Of a DNA stretch of 35,655 bases, positions 1-7,266 are shown piece after piece. How positions within the stretch are numbered: position 1 is the first letter of the stretch; each line of letters starts with the position of its first letter. Location: the NCBI GenBank assembly GCA_910586595.1, contig CAJUJB010000026.1, forward strand, positions 1-35,655, written 5' to 3'. The notes below the pieces were generated by a model, which saw only the letters and a list, made by a program, of their open reading frames with translations, was not told where the DNA came from and did not search any database. The translations under genes were made by a program, and so were the position numbers. This DNA comes from an uncultured Muribaculaceae bacterium (lineage in GTDB: Bacteria > Bacteroidota > Bacteroidia > Bacteroidales > Muribaculaceae).

Positions 1-357
1 TGGCGCGCCAAATTCTTCAACAATCAGCAGGACAGCCGCTGGCAACTTGTGGCCGAGTATTCCGACGGCACCATGGAATTTCTTGCTCAGACAGCCCAGG
101 GCGACGGGTGGAAAGAACTGACCCTTTATACCGACTCGCTCCGCGACGCCACACGCATCTACGGCATGCTTGAGCCACTCAACCGGCCCGGCTCCATGCT
201 TGTGCTCGACAGTGTGGAGATGGTGCGCAAGCGCGTTGATCCGGAACGCTATAACCGCAGGTATACTCTACGCAAATACACAGGACTACTGCCAAAGGTC
301 GATATAGATACAATCGCAGACACACAGGATGAAGACAAGTCATCAGGCGAGGAATAA
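1..357 (+). CDS. Hypothetical protein, C-terminal part (runs off the left edge)
   Basis: The reading frame is open from the first base to the TAA at 355-357, so this is the last 118 residues of a longer protein; a GTG at 49 is only an internal codon. The visible part has no signal peptide, membrane segment or catalytic motif I recognise. It alternates short polar strands with basic patches (RKRVDPERYNRRYTLRKY) and ends in an acidic tail (DTQDEDKSSGEE). Codon use, rich in third-position C, resembles the next genes. The following small ORF overlaps its end by 29 bases in another frame, which suggests co-transcription. No function is assigned. Confidence 0.7.
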   Translation, partial: WRAKFFNNQQDSRWQLVAEYSDGTMEFLAQTAQGDGWKELTLYTDSLRDATRIYGMLEPLNRPGSMLVLDSVEMVRKRVDPERYNRRYTLRKYTGLLPKVDIDTIADTQDEDKSSGEE

Positions 358-580
358 AGAACGAATCCTGGCCAGGCGCGTCATATGTAACGGCACAAGT
401 TTTCGGCTTGCCGTAGCGGAAGCCTATAACGACAACGGGGCATGGCGCGTGGCCATCACCCCTTTTTCAGAAGAAATCCATTCCACAAGCTACCATAACG
501 GCATATTGGAAGTGACTGACAATGATGGGAACCCGTTCGTGGGGCCATCTCCCACGCCGCCGATATTCACCTTGTCGTGA
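329..580 (+). CDS. Small hypothetical protein overlapping the preceding gene
   Basis: An 83-residue ORF starts at an ATG 29 bases inside the end of the preceding gene and stops at the TGA ending at 580. It begins with a basic stretch and then reads as alternating short strands, with third-position G/C like its neighbours. It has no signal peptide, membrane segment or motif I recognise. The overlap suggests translational coupling to the upstream gene. The opposite-strand ORF at 490-762 covers the ilvA promoter and start and is less credible. I am moderately sure it is translated; its role is unknown. Confidence 0.5.
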   Translation: MKTSHQARNKERILARRVICNGTSFRLAVAEAYNDNGAWRVAITPFSEEIHSTSYHNGILEVTDNDGNPFVGPSPTPPIFTLS

Positions 581-607
581 CATATAAAGCTAAAGATGCA
601 TAAAGTG

Positions 608-638
608 TTGGCAAATCCGTGCAAAAAGATTAATTTTG
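608..638 (+). promoter_or_regulatory. Bacteroidetes-type promoter of the threonine ammonia-lyase gene
   Basis: A TTG at 608-610 lies 20 bases before TAATTTTG at 631-638, matching the TTG-N19-21-TAnnTTTG consensus of the main Bacteroidetes sigma factor. The ATG follows about 20 bases after the -7 box. Confidence 0.75.
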
Positions 639-658
639 CATAGCTAATCACATTTGCC

Positions 659-1855
659 ATGCTTGAAATCAGCGAAATATTCAATGCGGCGGCTGTCCTC
701 AAAGGGGTAGCCCGCAAAACCGCCATCATACCGGCGCCCAAACTCAAGCCCGGAACCGACATCTACCTTAAAACAGAAAACCTCCAGCTCACAGGATCGT
801 TCAAGCTCCGAGGTGCCTATTACAAGATCTCGCAGCTTACCGACGAAGAAAAAGCCAAAGGTGTAATTGCCTGCTCAGCGGGCAACCATGCCCAGGGTGT
901 TGCGCTCGGCGCCACCCACAATGGCATAAAATCCCTTATCTGTCTCCCGGCAGGCGCCCCAATCTCGAAAGTTGAGGCAACCAAGAACTACGGAGCCGAT
1001 GTATGTCTGGTGCCCGGCGTCTATGATGATGCCTACGCCAAAGCAATGGAACTCCAGAAAGAACACGGCTATTGCTTCGTGCATCCCTTCGATGATCCTA
1101 AAGTCATCGCCGGTCAAGGCACCATCGGCCTTGAGATACTGGAAGACATGCCCGATGTGGAAGCTGTGATCGTACCTATCGGTGGCGGCGGCCTCATATC
1201 AGGAGTGGCATTCGCCATCAAGACCCTCCGCCCTGATGTAAAGGTCTATGGAGTACAATCGAGCGGCGCGCCCTCGATGGCAGCCTCACTTAAAGAGGGA
1301 AAACTCTGCCACCTCAACGATGTATCTACCATCGCCGACGGCATAGCCGTGAAAGAACCCGGCATCAATACCTTCGAGATGTGCAACAAGTATGTCGACG
1401 AGGTTGTGACGGTTACCGATGATGAGATTGCCGCAGCCATTCTGGCCCTTATCGAACAGCAGAAACTCGTAGCCGAAGGCGCCGGCGCCGTAGCAGTAGC
1501 TGCAGCTATGTTCGGCAAACTTCCGATCGAAGGTAAGAAAACCGTCTGCCTGGTATCGGGCGGAAACATCGACGTCAACACACTCAGCCGCGTAATTACC
1601 CGCGGACTCAGCAAGAGCGGCCGCAACTACACATTTATTATCGACCTTGCCGACAAACCAGGTCAGCTTTCAGGAGTGTGCAGCGTGGTAGGAACCAAGG
1701 GCGGCAACATCATATCCGTCACCCACGAGCGCATAAACACCAGCTCAGCCATCAACGGCTGCACTATCCGACTTGAGCTTGAGACCCGCGACCGCAACCA
1801 CGTGGAAGAAATCCGCAGCGCGCTCACAGAGGCCGGCTACAAGGTATTGAACTAA
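659..1855 (+). CDS. ilvA: Threonine ammonia-lyase (threonine dehydratase) with C-terminal ACT-like domain
   Basis: A PLP enzyme that deaminates threonine to 2-oxobutanoate, the entry to isoleucine synthesis or threonine catabolism, in the cytosol. The PLP lysine lies in GSFKLRGAYY (Lys49), the SAGNHAQG substrate loop at about 73-80, and the glycine-rich phosphate loop GGGGLISG at 175-182. Residues from about 325 to the end form one ACT-like regulatory domain (DKPGQLSGVCSVV). At 398 residues with a single ACT domain it matches the shorter type rather than the roughly 510-residue, two-ACT E. coli IlvA. The start is supported by the promoter at 608-638. The C1 peptidase gene follows after 22 bases, so read-through is possible. 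Family is sure; biosynthetic versus catabolic role is not. Confidence 0.93.
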   Translation: MLEISEIFNAAAVLKGVARKTAIIPAPKLKPGTDIYLKTENLQLTGSFKLRGAYYKISQLTDEEKAKGVIACSAGNHAQGVALGATHNGIKSLICLPAGAPISKVEATKNYGADVCLVPGVYDDAYAKAMELQKEHGYCFVHPFDDPKVIAGQGTIGLEILEDMPDVEAVIVPIGGGGLISGVAFAIKTLRPDVKVYGVQSSGAPSMAASLKEGKLCHLNDVSTIADGIAVKEPGINTFEMCNKYVDEVVTVTDDEIAAAILALIEQQKLVAEGAGAVAVAAAMFGKLPIEGKKTVCLVSGGNIDVNTLSRVITRGLSKSGRNYTFIIDLADKPGQLSGVCSVVGTKGGNIISVTHERINTSSAINGCTIRLELETRDRNHVEEIRSALTEAGYKVLN

Positions 1856-1877
1856 TCCTATAATTTAGATTCTTCAG

Positions 1878-3101
1878 ATGAACAAGATATTACTTGCCAC
1901 ACTGGCAGCGATGGCGTGGATGCCGTCGTACGCCGACGCTCCGGCCGACAGCACCGCAACCGACTCGGTAGAGACCTTTGTATTTACCGATATACTCACT
2001 ATACCCACGACTTCGGTCAAAGACCAGAACAAGTCGGGCACATGCTGGTGCTTTGCCGGCACTTCATTCTTCGAAGACGAGATAATGCGCCTCGGAGGTG
2101 ACTCGCTTGATATATCGGAGATGTATACCGTGCGCAAATGCTACGAAGACAAGGCCGAGCGGTTCATCCGTCTGTACGGAGAAACCAACTTCGCCGCCGG
2201 TGGCTCGCTCATGGATGTACCTTATGTGTGGAAACGCTACGGTGCAGTACCGGAAGAAGTATACGCGGGTCTTGAATATGGCGAAGACAAGCACGTGCAT
2301 GGCGAGCTTGACGCTGCCCTCTCAGCCTTCCTCAAGGCGGTGGTGAAGAAACCCAACAAAAAAATTTCCACAGCATGGCGCAAGGGGCTCAAAGGCATAC
2401 TTGACGCATACTTCGGAGAGGTGCCTGAGACATTTGTCTATAAAGGCAAAACCTACACACCGCAGAGCTATGCGGCATCACTTCCGATCAAAGTAGACGA
2501 CTATGTGCCGCTGACCTCATTCACCCATCATCCTTACTATGAGAGTTTCGCAGTTGAGGTGCCCGACAACTGGCTGTGGTCGCAGTATTACAATCTGCCT
2601 CTTGATGAATTCAAGGCCGTTGTAGACTACTCACTCGAAAAGGGCTATCCTCTGGTATGGGCAGCCGATGTAAGCGAAGGCGGCTTCAAATGGACCGATG
2701 GTGTAGCCATCATGCCAAAAGGCAAGGCAGAGGGCGATATGGACGGCACCGAACTCGCGCGCTGGGTGAAACTATCTGACAAAGACCGCGCCAATGAGAA
2801 ATATAACTTCACCGGCCCGGTTGAAGAGATTGAAGTTACGGCAGAGCTGCGTCAGGAGATGTTCGACAGCCAGGAAACTACCGATGACCACGGTATGGAA
2901 ATTGTAGGTGTGGCCACCGACCAGAACGGCAACCGATACTACAAGGTGAAAAATTCATGGGATACCAACCAGAAATATAACGGCTTCTTCTATGTCTCCG
3001 AACCATATTTCCTGGCTAAGACTGTGGATATCCTCGTACACCGCGACGCCATTCCCGCCGAGACCGCACGTAAGCTCAAGCTAATAAAATCTGTAAAGTG
3101 A
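1878..3101 (+). CDS. Exported C1-family (papain-fold, aminopeptidase C/bleomycin hydrolase-like) cysteine peptidase
   Basis: A 407-residue protein with a signal peptide (hydrophobic stretch then MPSYADA, cleavage near residue 20). The papain-type triad is visible: oxyanion Gln50 and Cys56 in VKDQNKSGTCWCFAG, His338 in DDHGMEIVG, and Asn359 in KVKNSWD. Spacing and length fit the PepC/bleomycin hydrolase group, but unlike the classical cytosolic enzymes it is exported. Its GTG-started neighbour overlaps its stop by 4 bases (GTGA), so peptidase and SPOR lipoprotein are translationally coupled. Probable role: peptide trimming in the periplasm or at the cell surface. Substrate is unknown. Confidence 0.9.
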   Translation: MNKILLATLAAMAWMPSYADAPADSTATDSVETFVFTDILTIPTTSVKDQNKSGTCWCFAGTSFFEDEIMRLGGDSLDISEMYTVRKCYEDKAERFIRLYGETNFAAGGSLMDVPYVWKRYGAVPEEVYAGLEYGEDKHVHGELDAALSAFLKAVVKKPNKKISTAWRKGLKGILDAYFGEVPETFVYKGKTYTPQSYAASLPIKVDDYVPLTSFTHHPYYESFAVEVPDNWLWSQYYNLPLDEFKAVVDYSLEKGYPLVWAADVSEGGFKWTDGVAIMPKGKAEGDMDGTELARWVKLSDKDRANEKYNFTGPVEEIEVTAELRQEMFDSQETTDDHGMEIVGVATDQNGNRYYKVKNSWDTNQKYNGFFYVSEPYFLAKTVDILVHRDAIPAETARKLKLIKSVK

Positions 3102-3643
3102 AAGCTATAGGCAAAACAAGCATATGGGTAGCCACCGCAATAATATTTGCGGGGCTACCTGCATGCAAAACCTCAGAGGCCAACTATAGAGAGGCCTATG
3201 AGAAAACCATAGCCGCACGCGACGCCGAGGCATCCCTCGACTCTACCATCTACGGCACCCAGCGGCGTCAGATGACGTCGGCCACCATCGAGACTGCCGA
3301 CGGCAACGTTGAAGTGAGACGTCAGATGGTAAAAGTGACCAGCGACGGCGGCGGGCTGCCTGAGAACCTGAAAAAATATAATGTCGTTGTCGGACAGTTC
3401 AAACAGCTTTTCAACGCCAAATCGCTGCGCAACCGTCTGGCCGACGGGGGTTACCCATCGGCATTTGTGGTTGAAACCGCCGAGCCCTATTATTACATAG
3501 TTCTTGCGTCGTTCAGCGATGCGGCCGAGGCAGCCAAAGCCATGGAGGAATTCAAGGCCAACGGAGCCTTCCCGATGAAAGAGCCGTGCCCCTTCATTCT
3601 GGACGCGACCGGACGCCGTCAGCCAAAGGCTTCGGCACGCTAA
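3098..3643 (+). CDS. SPOR-domain lipoprotein
   Basis: A 181-residue protein that starts with GTG overlapping the peptidase stop. It has a lipoprotein signal with lipobox LPAC (Cys23). After a charged helical linker (about 28-60), residues from about 93 to 155 read as a SPOR domain (YNVVVGQFKQ, then YYIVLASFSDAAEAAKAMEEF), a fold that binds denuded peptidoglycan glycans. Bacteroidales carry many such lipoproteins, often in envelope operons. Coupling to the C1 peptidase suggests the two work together at the envelope, for example by holding the peptidase near septal peptidoglycan; that is inference. Confidence 0.8.
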   Translation: MKAIGKTSIWVATAIIFAGLPACKTSEANYREAYEKTIAARDAEASLDSTIYGTQRRQMTSATIETADGNVEVRRQMVKVTSDGGGLPENLKKYNVVVGQFKQLFNAKSLRNRLADGGYPSAFVVETAEPYYYIVLASFSDAAEAAKAMEEFKANGAFPMKEPCPFILDATGRRQPKASAR

Positions 3644-3724
3644 AACATCCATGCGCCGGCAGCGTTTATTCTTTGAGTGAGGCTGATACCCAGCGTCCAC
3701 TCTTAAAACCAACTTTTCATAAGC

Positions 3725-4468
3725 ATGTTCAATTTCCTACGTAAGCAACCCAAGACACCTGCAGAACTCTGCTTTAAAACCGATATACACTGCCACCTTG
3801 TGCCCGGCATTGATGACGGCTCGCCCGACGCGTCGACCTCAGCCGACCTTATCGAACAAATGCAGAGCTGGGGCATATCGCGCATCATCGCCTCACCTCA
3901 TGTGACGCAGACAACGTTCGAAAACGACAGCACCACCATCGAGCCCGCCATAGCGAAGCTGCACGAAGAGCTGGATAAGCGTGGGAACACCATCCCCGTA
4001 AGCCACTCGGCCGAATACCGCATCGACGAACTATTCATGCGCCGCCTTGAGGCCGGAGACCTGATGTTGCTCCCGAACAACTTCATCCTCATCGAAAATT
4101 CCTTCATGCAGGAACCATGGAACATTGACCAGCTTGTATTCGACCTGCAGGTACGCGGACTTCGCCCTATACTCGCCCATCCGGAACGCTATGCTTACTA
4201 CTTCAACCGCAAGGAACGTTACCAAGAGCTGCACAATGCCGGTCTGATGTTCCAGATCAACCTGCTCAGCCTTGCAGAAGCCTACGGCAAAGCAGAGCGG
4301 AAGATTGCGGAGCACCTGATTGACAAAGTTCTGGTCGACTTCATCGGCACGGATATACACAAGCAGTCGCATATCGACACCATCAACCGTTACCTGGTGA
4401 CCAAAGAGGCCCACGCCGATATGGATGCCCTCCGAGGCCGCGTAAGAAACGACACAGCCTTCACCTGA
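3725..4468 (+). CDS. CpsB/YwqE-type PHP-fold tyrosine-protein phosphatase
   Basis: A 247-residue cytosolic protein with the metal-binding pattern of capsule-type PHP phosphatases: DIHCHLVPGIDDG (His22, His24) near the N-terminus, IIASPHVT in the middle, ILAHPERY, and FIGTDIH near the end. Family members dephosphorylate the C-terminal tyrosine cluster of Wzc/CapB-type tyrosine kinases controlling polysaccharide export. No kinase or capsule gene is visible here, so it probably acts on a partner encoded elsewhere. The next gene, a histidine kinase, begins 5 bases after its stop. Family call is firm; the physiological substrate is not known. Confidence 0.88.
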   Translation: MFNFLRKQPKTPAELCFKTDIHCHLVPGIDDGSPDASTSADLIEQMQSWGISRIIASPHVTQTTFENDSTTIEPAIAKLHEELDKRGNTIPVSHSAEYRIDELFMRRLEAGDLMLLPNNFILIENSFMQEPWNIDQLVFDLQVRGLRPILAHPERYAYYFNRKERYQELHNAGLMFQINLLSLAEAYGKAERKIAEHLIDKVLVDFIGTDIHKQSHIDTINRYLVTKEAHADMDALRGRVRNDTAFT

Positions 4469-4473
4469 CAAGC

Positions 4474-5688
4474 GTGGCAAATATCTACGAATTGCGACGC
4501 TATGGCAAAGTAGCGTTTCTGATTGCCTCCGCAGCAGTGGTGGCTCTCTTCCTATATTTTTCCGACAGCCTCATACGCGATTTGTCGGCCGTCGAGCGTG
4601 AGCGTATGCAGATCTGGGCCGACGCGACCAAGGAAATAGTCTCAGCCACGACCATGGCCGATGATGCCGCTCCGGCTCCAGATCTTGACTTCCTGCTGAG
4701 CATCATAAAGAGTAACACCACCATTCCTGTACTCCTAACCGACAGCGAAGGTAATATACTACAGCAACGAAATTTTTCTCTTCCGGTCGCCTCCGACGAA
4801 AGTGCGACATTCGGTCTACCCTCGGATGAACGCAACATCGCCTTTTTAGAAGATAAACTATCGGCCCTACGCAATACCCAGAATGTAATCGAGATAGAGA
4901 TTGCCGATGGCCTATCGCAGTATCTCTACTATGAAGACTCAACCATGCTGAAACGGCTGAGCATCTTTCCATACATACAGTTACTGGTGATGCTCGCCTT
5001 TATCGCAGTGGTTTATTTCGCGGTTCTGTCAACTAAAAAAGCCGAGCAAAATAAAGTATGGGTCGGTCTATCGAAAGAGACGGCCCACCAGTTAGGCACG
5101 CCGATTTCCTCTCTGATGGCATGGATGGAACTTCTTCCCGATATGGGAGTTGATCCGGATACGCTTGCCGAAATGAATAAAGATGTAAACCGGCTCAGCA
5201 CCATCGCCTCACGATTCTCCAAGATTGGCTCAGCGCCCAGAATGACCGATGAAGACCTCAATCAGGTTGCAGGTGAGGCCGTGAGCTATATGTCGACCCG
5301 CATCTCGCCCCGCATAACACTCAGTTGTCATCTCTTTGACCAGCCTGTAAAAGTAATGGCTTGCCCGCCCCTGCTTGAATGGGTGATAGAGAACCTGATT
5401 AAAAACGCCGTCGACGCAATGGAGGGGCACGGATCGATTACAGTCACGCTCGGAGCTTCGGGGCTGCATGCCTTCATTGAAGTTGCCGATACCGGCAAAG
5501 GCATAAGCCGTAAAAACCACAAGACCGTATTCAACCCGGGCTACACCACAAAAAGCCGCGGCTGGGGCCTCGGGCTGACGCTGGCCAAACGTATAATCGA
5601 GCAATATCATCAGGGCCGTATATACGTAAAACAATCGGCACCAGGCCAAGGCACCACATTCCGCATAGAGCTTCCATTGGCGCGCTGA
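4474..5688 (+). CDS. Membrane sensor histidine kinase
   Basis: A 404-residue kinase with a GTG start. Two membrane helices (about 12-29 and 167-185) bracket a periplasmic sensor of roughly 135 residues. The H box is KETAHQLGTPISS (His205), the N box NLIKNAVDA (Asn311), G1 DTGKGI at 339-344 and G2 GWGLGL at 363-368, so the HATPase core is complete. There is no obvious HAMP domain, and no response regulator gene is adjacent. It lies 5 bases after the CpsB-type gene, suggesting an operon; a link between sensing and polysaccharide control is inference. Confidence 0.9.
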   Translation: MANIYELRRYGKVAFLIASAAVVALFLYFSDSLIRDLSAVERERMQIWADATKEIVSATTMADDAAPAPDLDFLLSIIKSNTTIPVLLTDSEGNILQQRNFSLPVASDESATFGLPSDERNIAFLEDKLSALRNTQNVIEIEIADGLSQYLYYEDSTMLKRLSIFPYIQLLVMLAFIAVVYFAVLSTKKAEQNKVWVGLSKETAHQLGTPISSLMAWMELLPDMGVDPDTLAEMNKDVNRLSTIASRFSKIGSAPRMTDEDLNQVAGEAVSYMSTRISPRITLSCHLFDQPVKVMACPPLLEWVIENLIKNAVDAMEGHGSITVTLGASGLHAFIEVADTGKGISRKNHKTVFNPGYTTKSRGWGLGLTLAKRIIEQYHQGRIYVKQSAPGQGTTFRIELPLAR

Positions 5689-5740
5689 AGACGTAGGAAG
5701 ACTCCATTATCTCCAAGCATTTTTGTAACTCACCTCAAAA

Positions 5741-5779
5741 TATAAAGGGTTGGCCAGAGTATCTGTCCAGCCCTTTATA
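5741..5779. terminator. Long inverted repeat, probable transcription terminator
   Basis: Arms 5741-5753 and 5767-5779 pair over 13 positions with one G-T wobble (TATAAAGGG... with ...CCCTTTATA), and CAGA/TCTG inside the loop extends the stem after one mismatch. It lies 52 bases after the histidine kinase stop. Neither side has a strong T run, so it may be a weak or bidirectional terminator. Confidence 0.5.
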
Positions 5780-5955
5780 GGTAGGTATAGACTGTCACTT
5801 TTCAATAACACAGACAAAGGGCGGCCCCACAATAATTGGCATGGGCACATACAGGTATTGACCCGCAATAAGATATAGGAACTACAACGCGACCAGCAAG
5901 CGTTTTGCCCATTCTTTTCACTTGCGCAAGGTATTATTTATAAAAACGGAGGGGG

Positions 5956-6003
5956 CAACTAAAAAAATAGTTGAAAATACTTGCGCAACTAAAATAATAG
6001 TTA
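5956..6003. promoter_or_regulatory. Twin palindromic operators (CAACTA-N6-TAGTTG)
   Basis: Site 1 at 5956-5973 is a perfect 18-base palindrome, CAACTA-N6-TAGTTG. Site 2 at 5986-6003 repeats it (AACTA-N6-TAGTT) with a mismatch in the outermost pair. The sites start exactly 30 bases apart, close to three helical turns. Site 2 fills the spacer between the -33 and -7 boxes of the following promoter, a classic repressor position. The size and two-site layout recall BlaI/MecI-type repressors, but no regulator gene is adjacent, so the protein is not identified. Confidence 0.6.
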
Positions 6004-6011
6004 TACATTTG
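5981..6011 (+). promoter_or_regulatory. Promoter of the GG-leader/GLPGLI/outer-membrane barrel operon
   Basis: TTG at 5981-5983 is followed after 20 bases by TACATTTG at 6004-6011, a full match to the Bacteroidetes consensus. The second palindromic operator lies wholly between the two boxes. Confidence 0.7.
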
Positions 6012-6159
6012 CCGCGTAAAGTTATTCTATTCTCTGCCAACAGCTAATGATTACTTTAAACTAAAAAACCATTAATGACGCCCTAATGAGGATTATTTAA
6101 AAATTAGAGTGACCAACATATTACTCTGAGACACCTCCCATATATTAAAAATAACTATC

Positions 6160-6328
6160 ATGAAAAACAAGAAAAAATCTTTACGAAATCTCAACGATTT
6201 TCTGGCTGCAGACGAGCTTACTCATGCTGTAGGTGGCAGTTGTGAAGCTCCATCATCTTCCGCAAACGTGTCAGCAAATTATGCGTGGTGGCATCACATC
6301 TCCAGGAGCTTGCAAATCCGTCGGATAA
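6160..6328 (+). other. Double-glycine leader-like peptide, apparently frameshifted
   Basis: The first 26 residues of the ORF at 6160 read as a Bacteroidales double-glycine leader: a basic start, LNDFLAADELTHAVGG, with Gly25-Gly26 where a PCAT-type peptidase would cut. A Cys/Ser/Ala-rich stretch follows (SCEAPSSSANVSANYA). In the sequence as given, the frame continues into the GLPGLI signal peptide. If one base is dropped near 6286, the frame becomes GGITSPGACKSVG followed by TAA at 6326-6328, giving a free peptide of about 55 residues ending 44 bases before the GLPGLI ATG at 6373. I infer a separate peptide gene altered by a one-base change or sequence error. Confidence 0.45.
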
Positions 6329-7263
6329 TACGGCAACTATATGGGCATTATTTTCCAGAGTCACCCATACGTATGATAAGGTATGTAGCATTTATAGCCG
6401 TCGTTGTACATTCATGTATGTTACCATGCGGGCTTTTGGCCCAACGAAAAGACTCTGATGCTAAAATATCGTCATCCAATTTTTTGAGGTCGGCAAGAGG
6501 GCAAAGGGATACGGTATCTGAGGCGAGTGTACGCATCAGATACGCTTTCAATGCCGAAGATATAAAAGACAAGTCTACCTGGATTGACGAGGGGCAACTG
6601 AAAATCGCTCCAGACATGACGGACTACAGCAGTTATTTTGTCGAAGTCAATGAGGACAGCCTGGCTAATTGGCTTGACAACCACAAAAAGAGTAAAGTTT
6701 ATCCTCATATACGTTGGCTTCAAGGTCATCGCCCCAATTATTGGATAGAGTATCAGTATTCTCAGATAACCACACAAGACGGGATCTTGACCGAATGGGC
6801 CAGTATGCCAAGAGAACTTGATACGGAAAATCTATATTATACGGAGAGTCTACCACTTTTCAGTTGGCAGATTTGCACAGAAACTGACACTGTTTGCGGC
6901 TATGAATGCATAAAAGCCACATGCCATTGGCGTGGACGTGATTTTACGGCGTGGTTTACTCCGGATATCCCCGTTGAATATGGGCCTTGGAAGTTCGGAG
7001 GCCTTCCGGGCTTGATAATGAAGGTGTCGGACAACGACGGAATCTATAGTTTTGAGGCCGTAGCTGTGGAAAACGGTAATTTCCCAATTTTTGCGCCTCG
7101 TGGAAACAAATATGCCAAATCAACTCGAGATAAAGTTTGGAAGCTTCAGCGCGCATTAAATGAAAATTATTTTAAAACGACGGGGCATTCGGTTTTTAAC
7201 ATTAAATTAGAGCGTGAAATTTCCTCACGAGAGCATCCATACTCTCAGCTTGAATTGGAGTAA
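6160..7263 (+). CDS. GLPGLI family protein (N-terminus fused to a GG-leader-like segment)
   Basis: The name motif is visible as GLPGLI at residues 281-286 (KFGGLPGLIMKV), preceded by the conserved AWFTPDIPVEYGPW. GLPGLI proteins are Bacteroidota exported proteins of unknown function, often beside outer-membrane receptors. As read, the ORF is 367 residues, but residues 72-95 form a clear Sec signal peptide (MIRYVAFIAVVV...GLLAQ), so the working start is probably the ATG at 6373, giving 296 residues, normal for the family. The extra 71 residues carry a double-glycine leader. The barrel gene follows 3 bases later, so the two are co-translated. Family sure; start and peptide relationship uncertain. 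Confidence 0.85.
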   Translation: MKNKKKSLRNLNDFLAADELTHAVGGSCEAPSSSANVSANYAWWHHISRSLQIRRIIRQLYGHYFPESPIRMIRYVAFIAVVVHSCMLPCGLLAQRKDSDAKISSSNFLRSARGQRDTVSEASVRIRYAFNAEDIKDKSTWIDEGQLKIAPDMTDYSSYFVEVNEDSLANWLDNHKKSKVYPHIRWLQGHRPNYWIEYQYSQITTQDGILTEWASMPRELDTENLYYTESLPLFSWQICTETDTVCGYECIKATCHWRGRDFTAWFTPDIPVEYGPWKFGGLPGLIMKVSDNDGIYSFEAVAVENGNFPIFAPRGNKYAKSTRDKVWKLQRALNENYFKTTGHSVFNIKLEREISSREHPYSQLELE

Positions 7264-7266
7264 TCT

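Larger units (their letters stand above)
5689..6159. other. Intergenic region: hairpin, operators and promoter
   Basis: This 471-base gap holds a long hairpin at 5741-5779, a 10-base palindrome CTTGCGCAAG at 5921-5930, two matching palindromes at 5956-5973 and 5986-6003, and a promoter at 5981-6011. A 36-codon minus-strand ORF (5802-5912) is the only possible gene and is weak. About 145 bases separate the promoter from the next ATG, so the transcript has a long AT-rich 5' leader. Confidence 0.6.

Noticed and set aside
490..762. Minus-strand 90-codon ORF over the ilvA start
   Set aside because: It covers the well-formed promoter and start of threonine ammonia-lyase and has no protein-like features.
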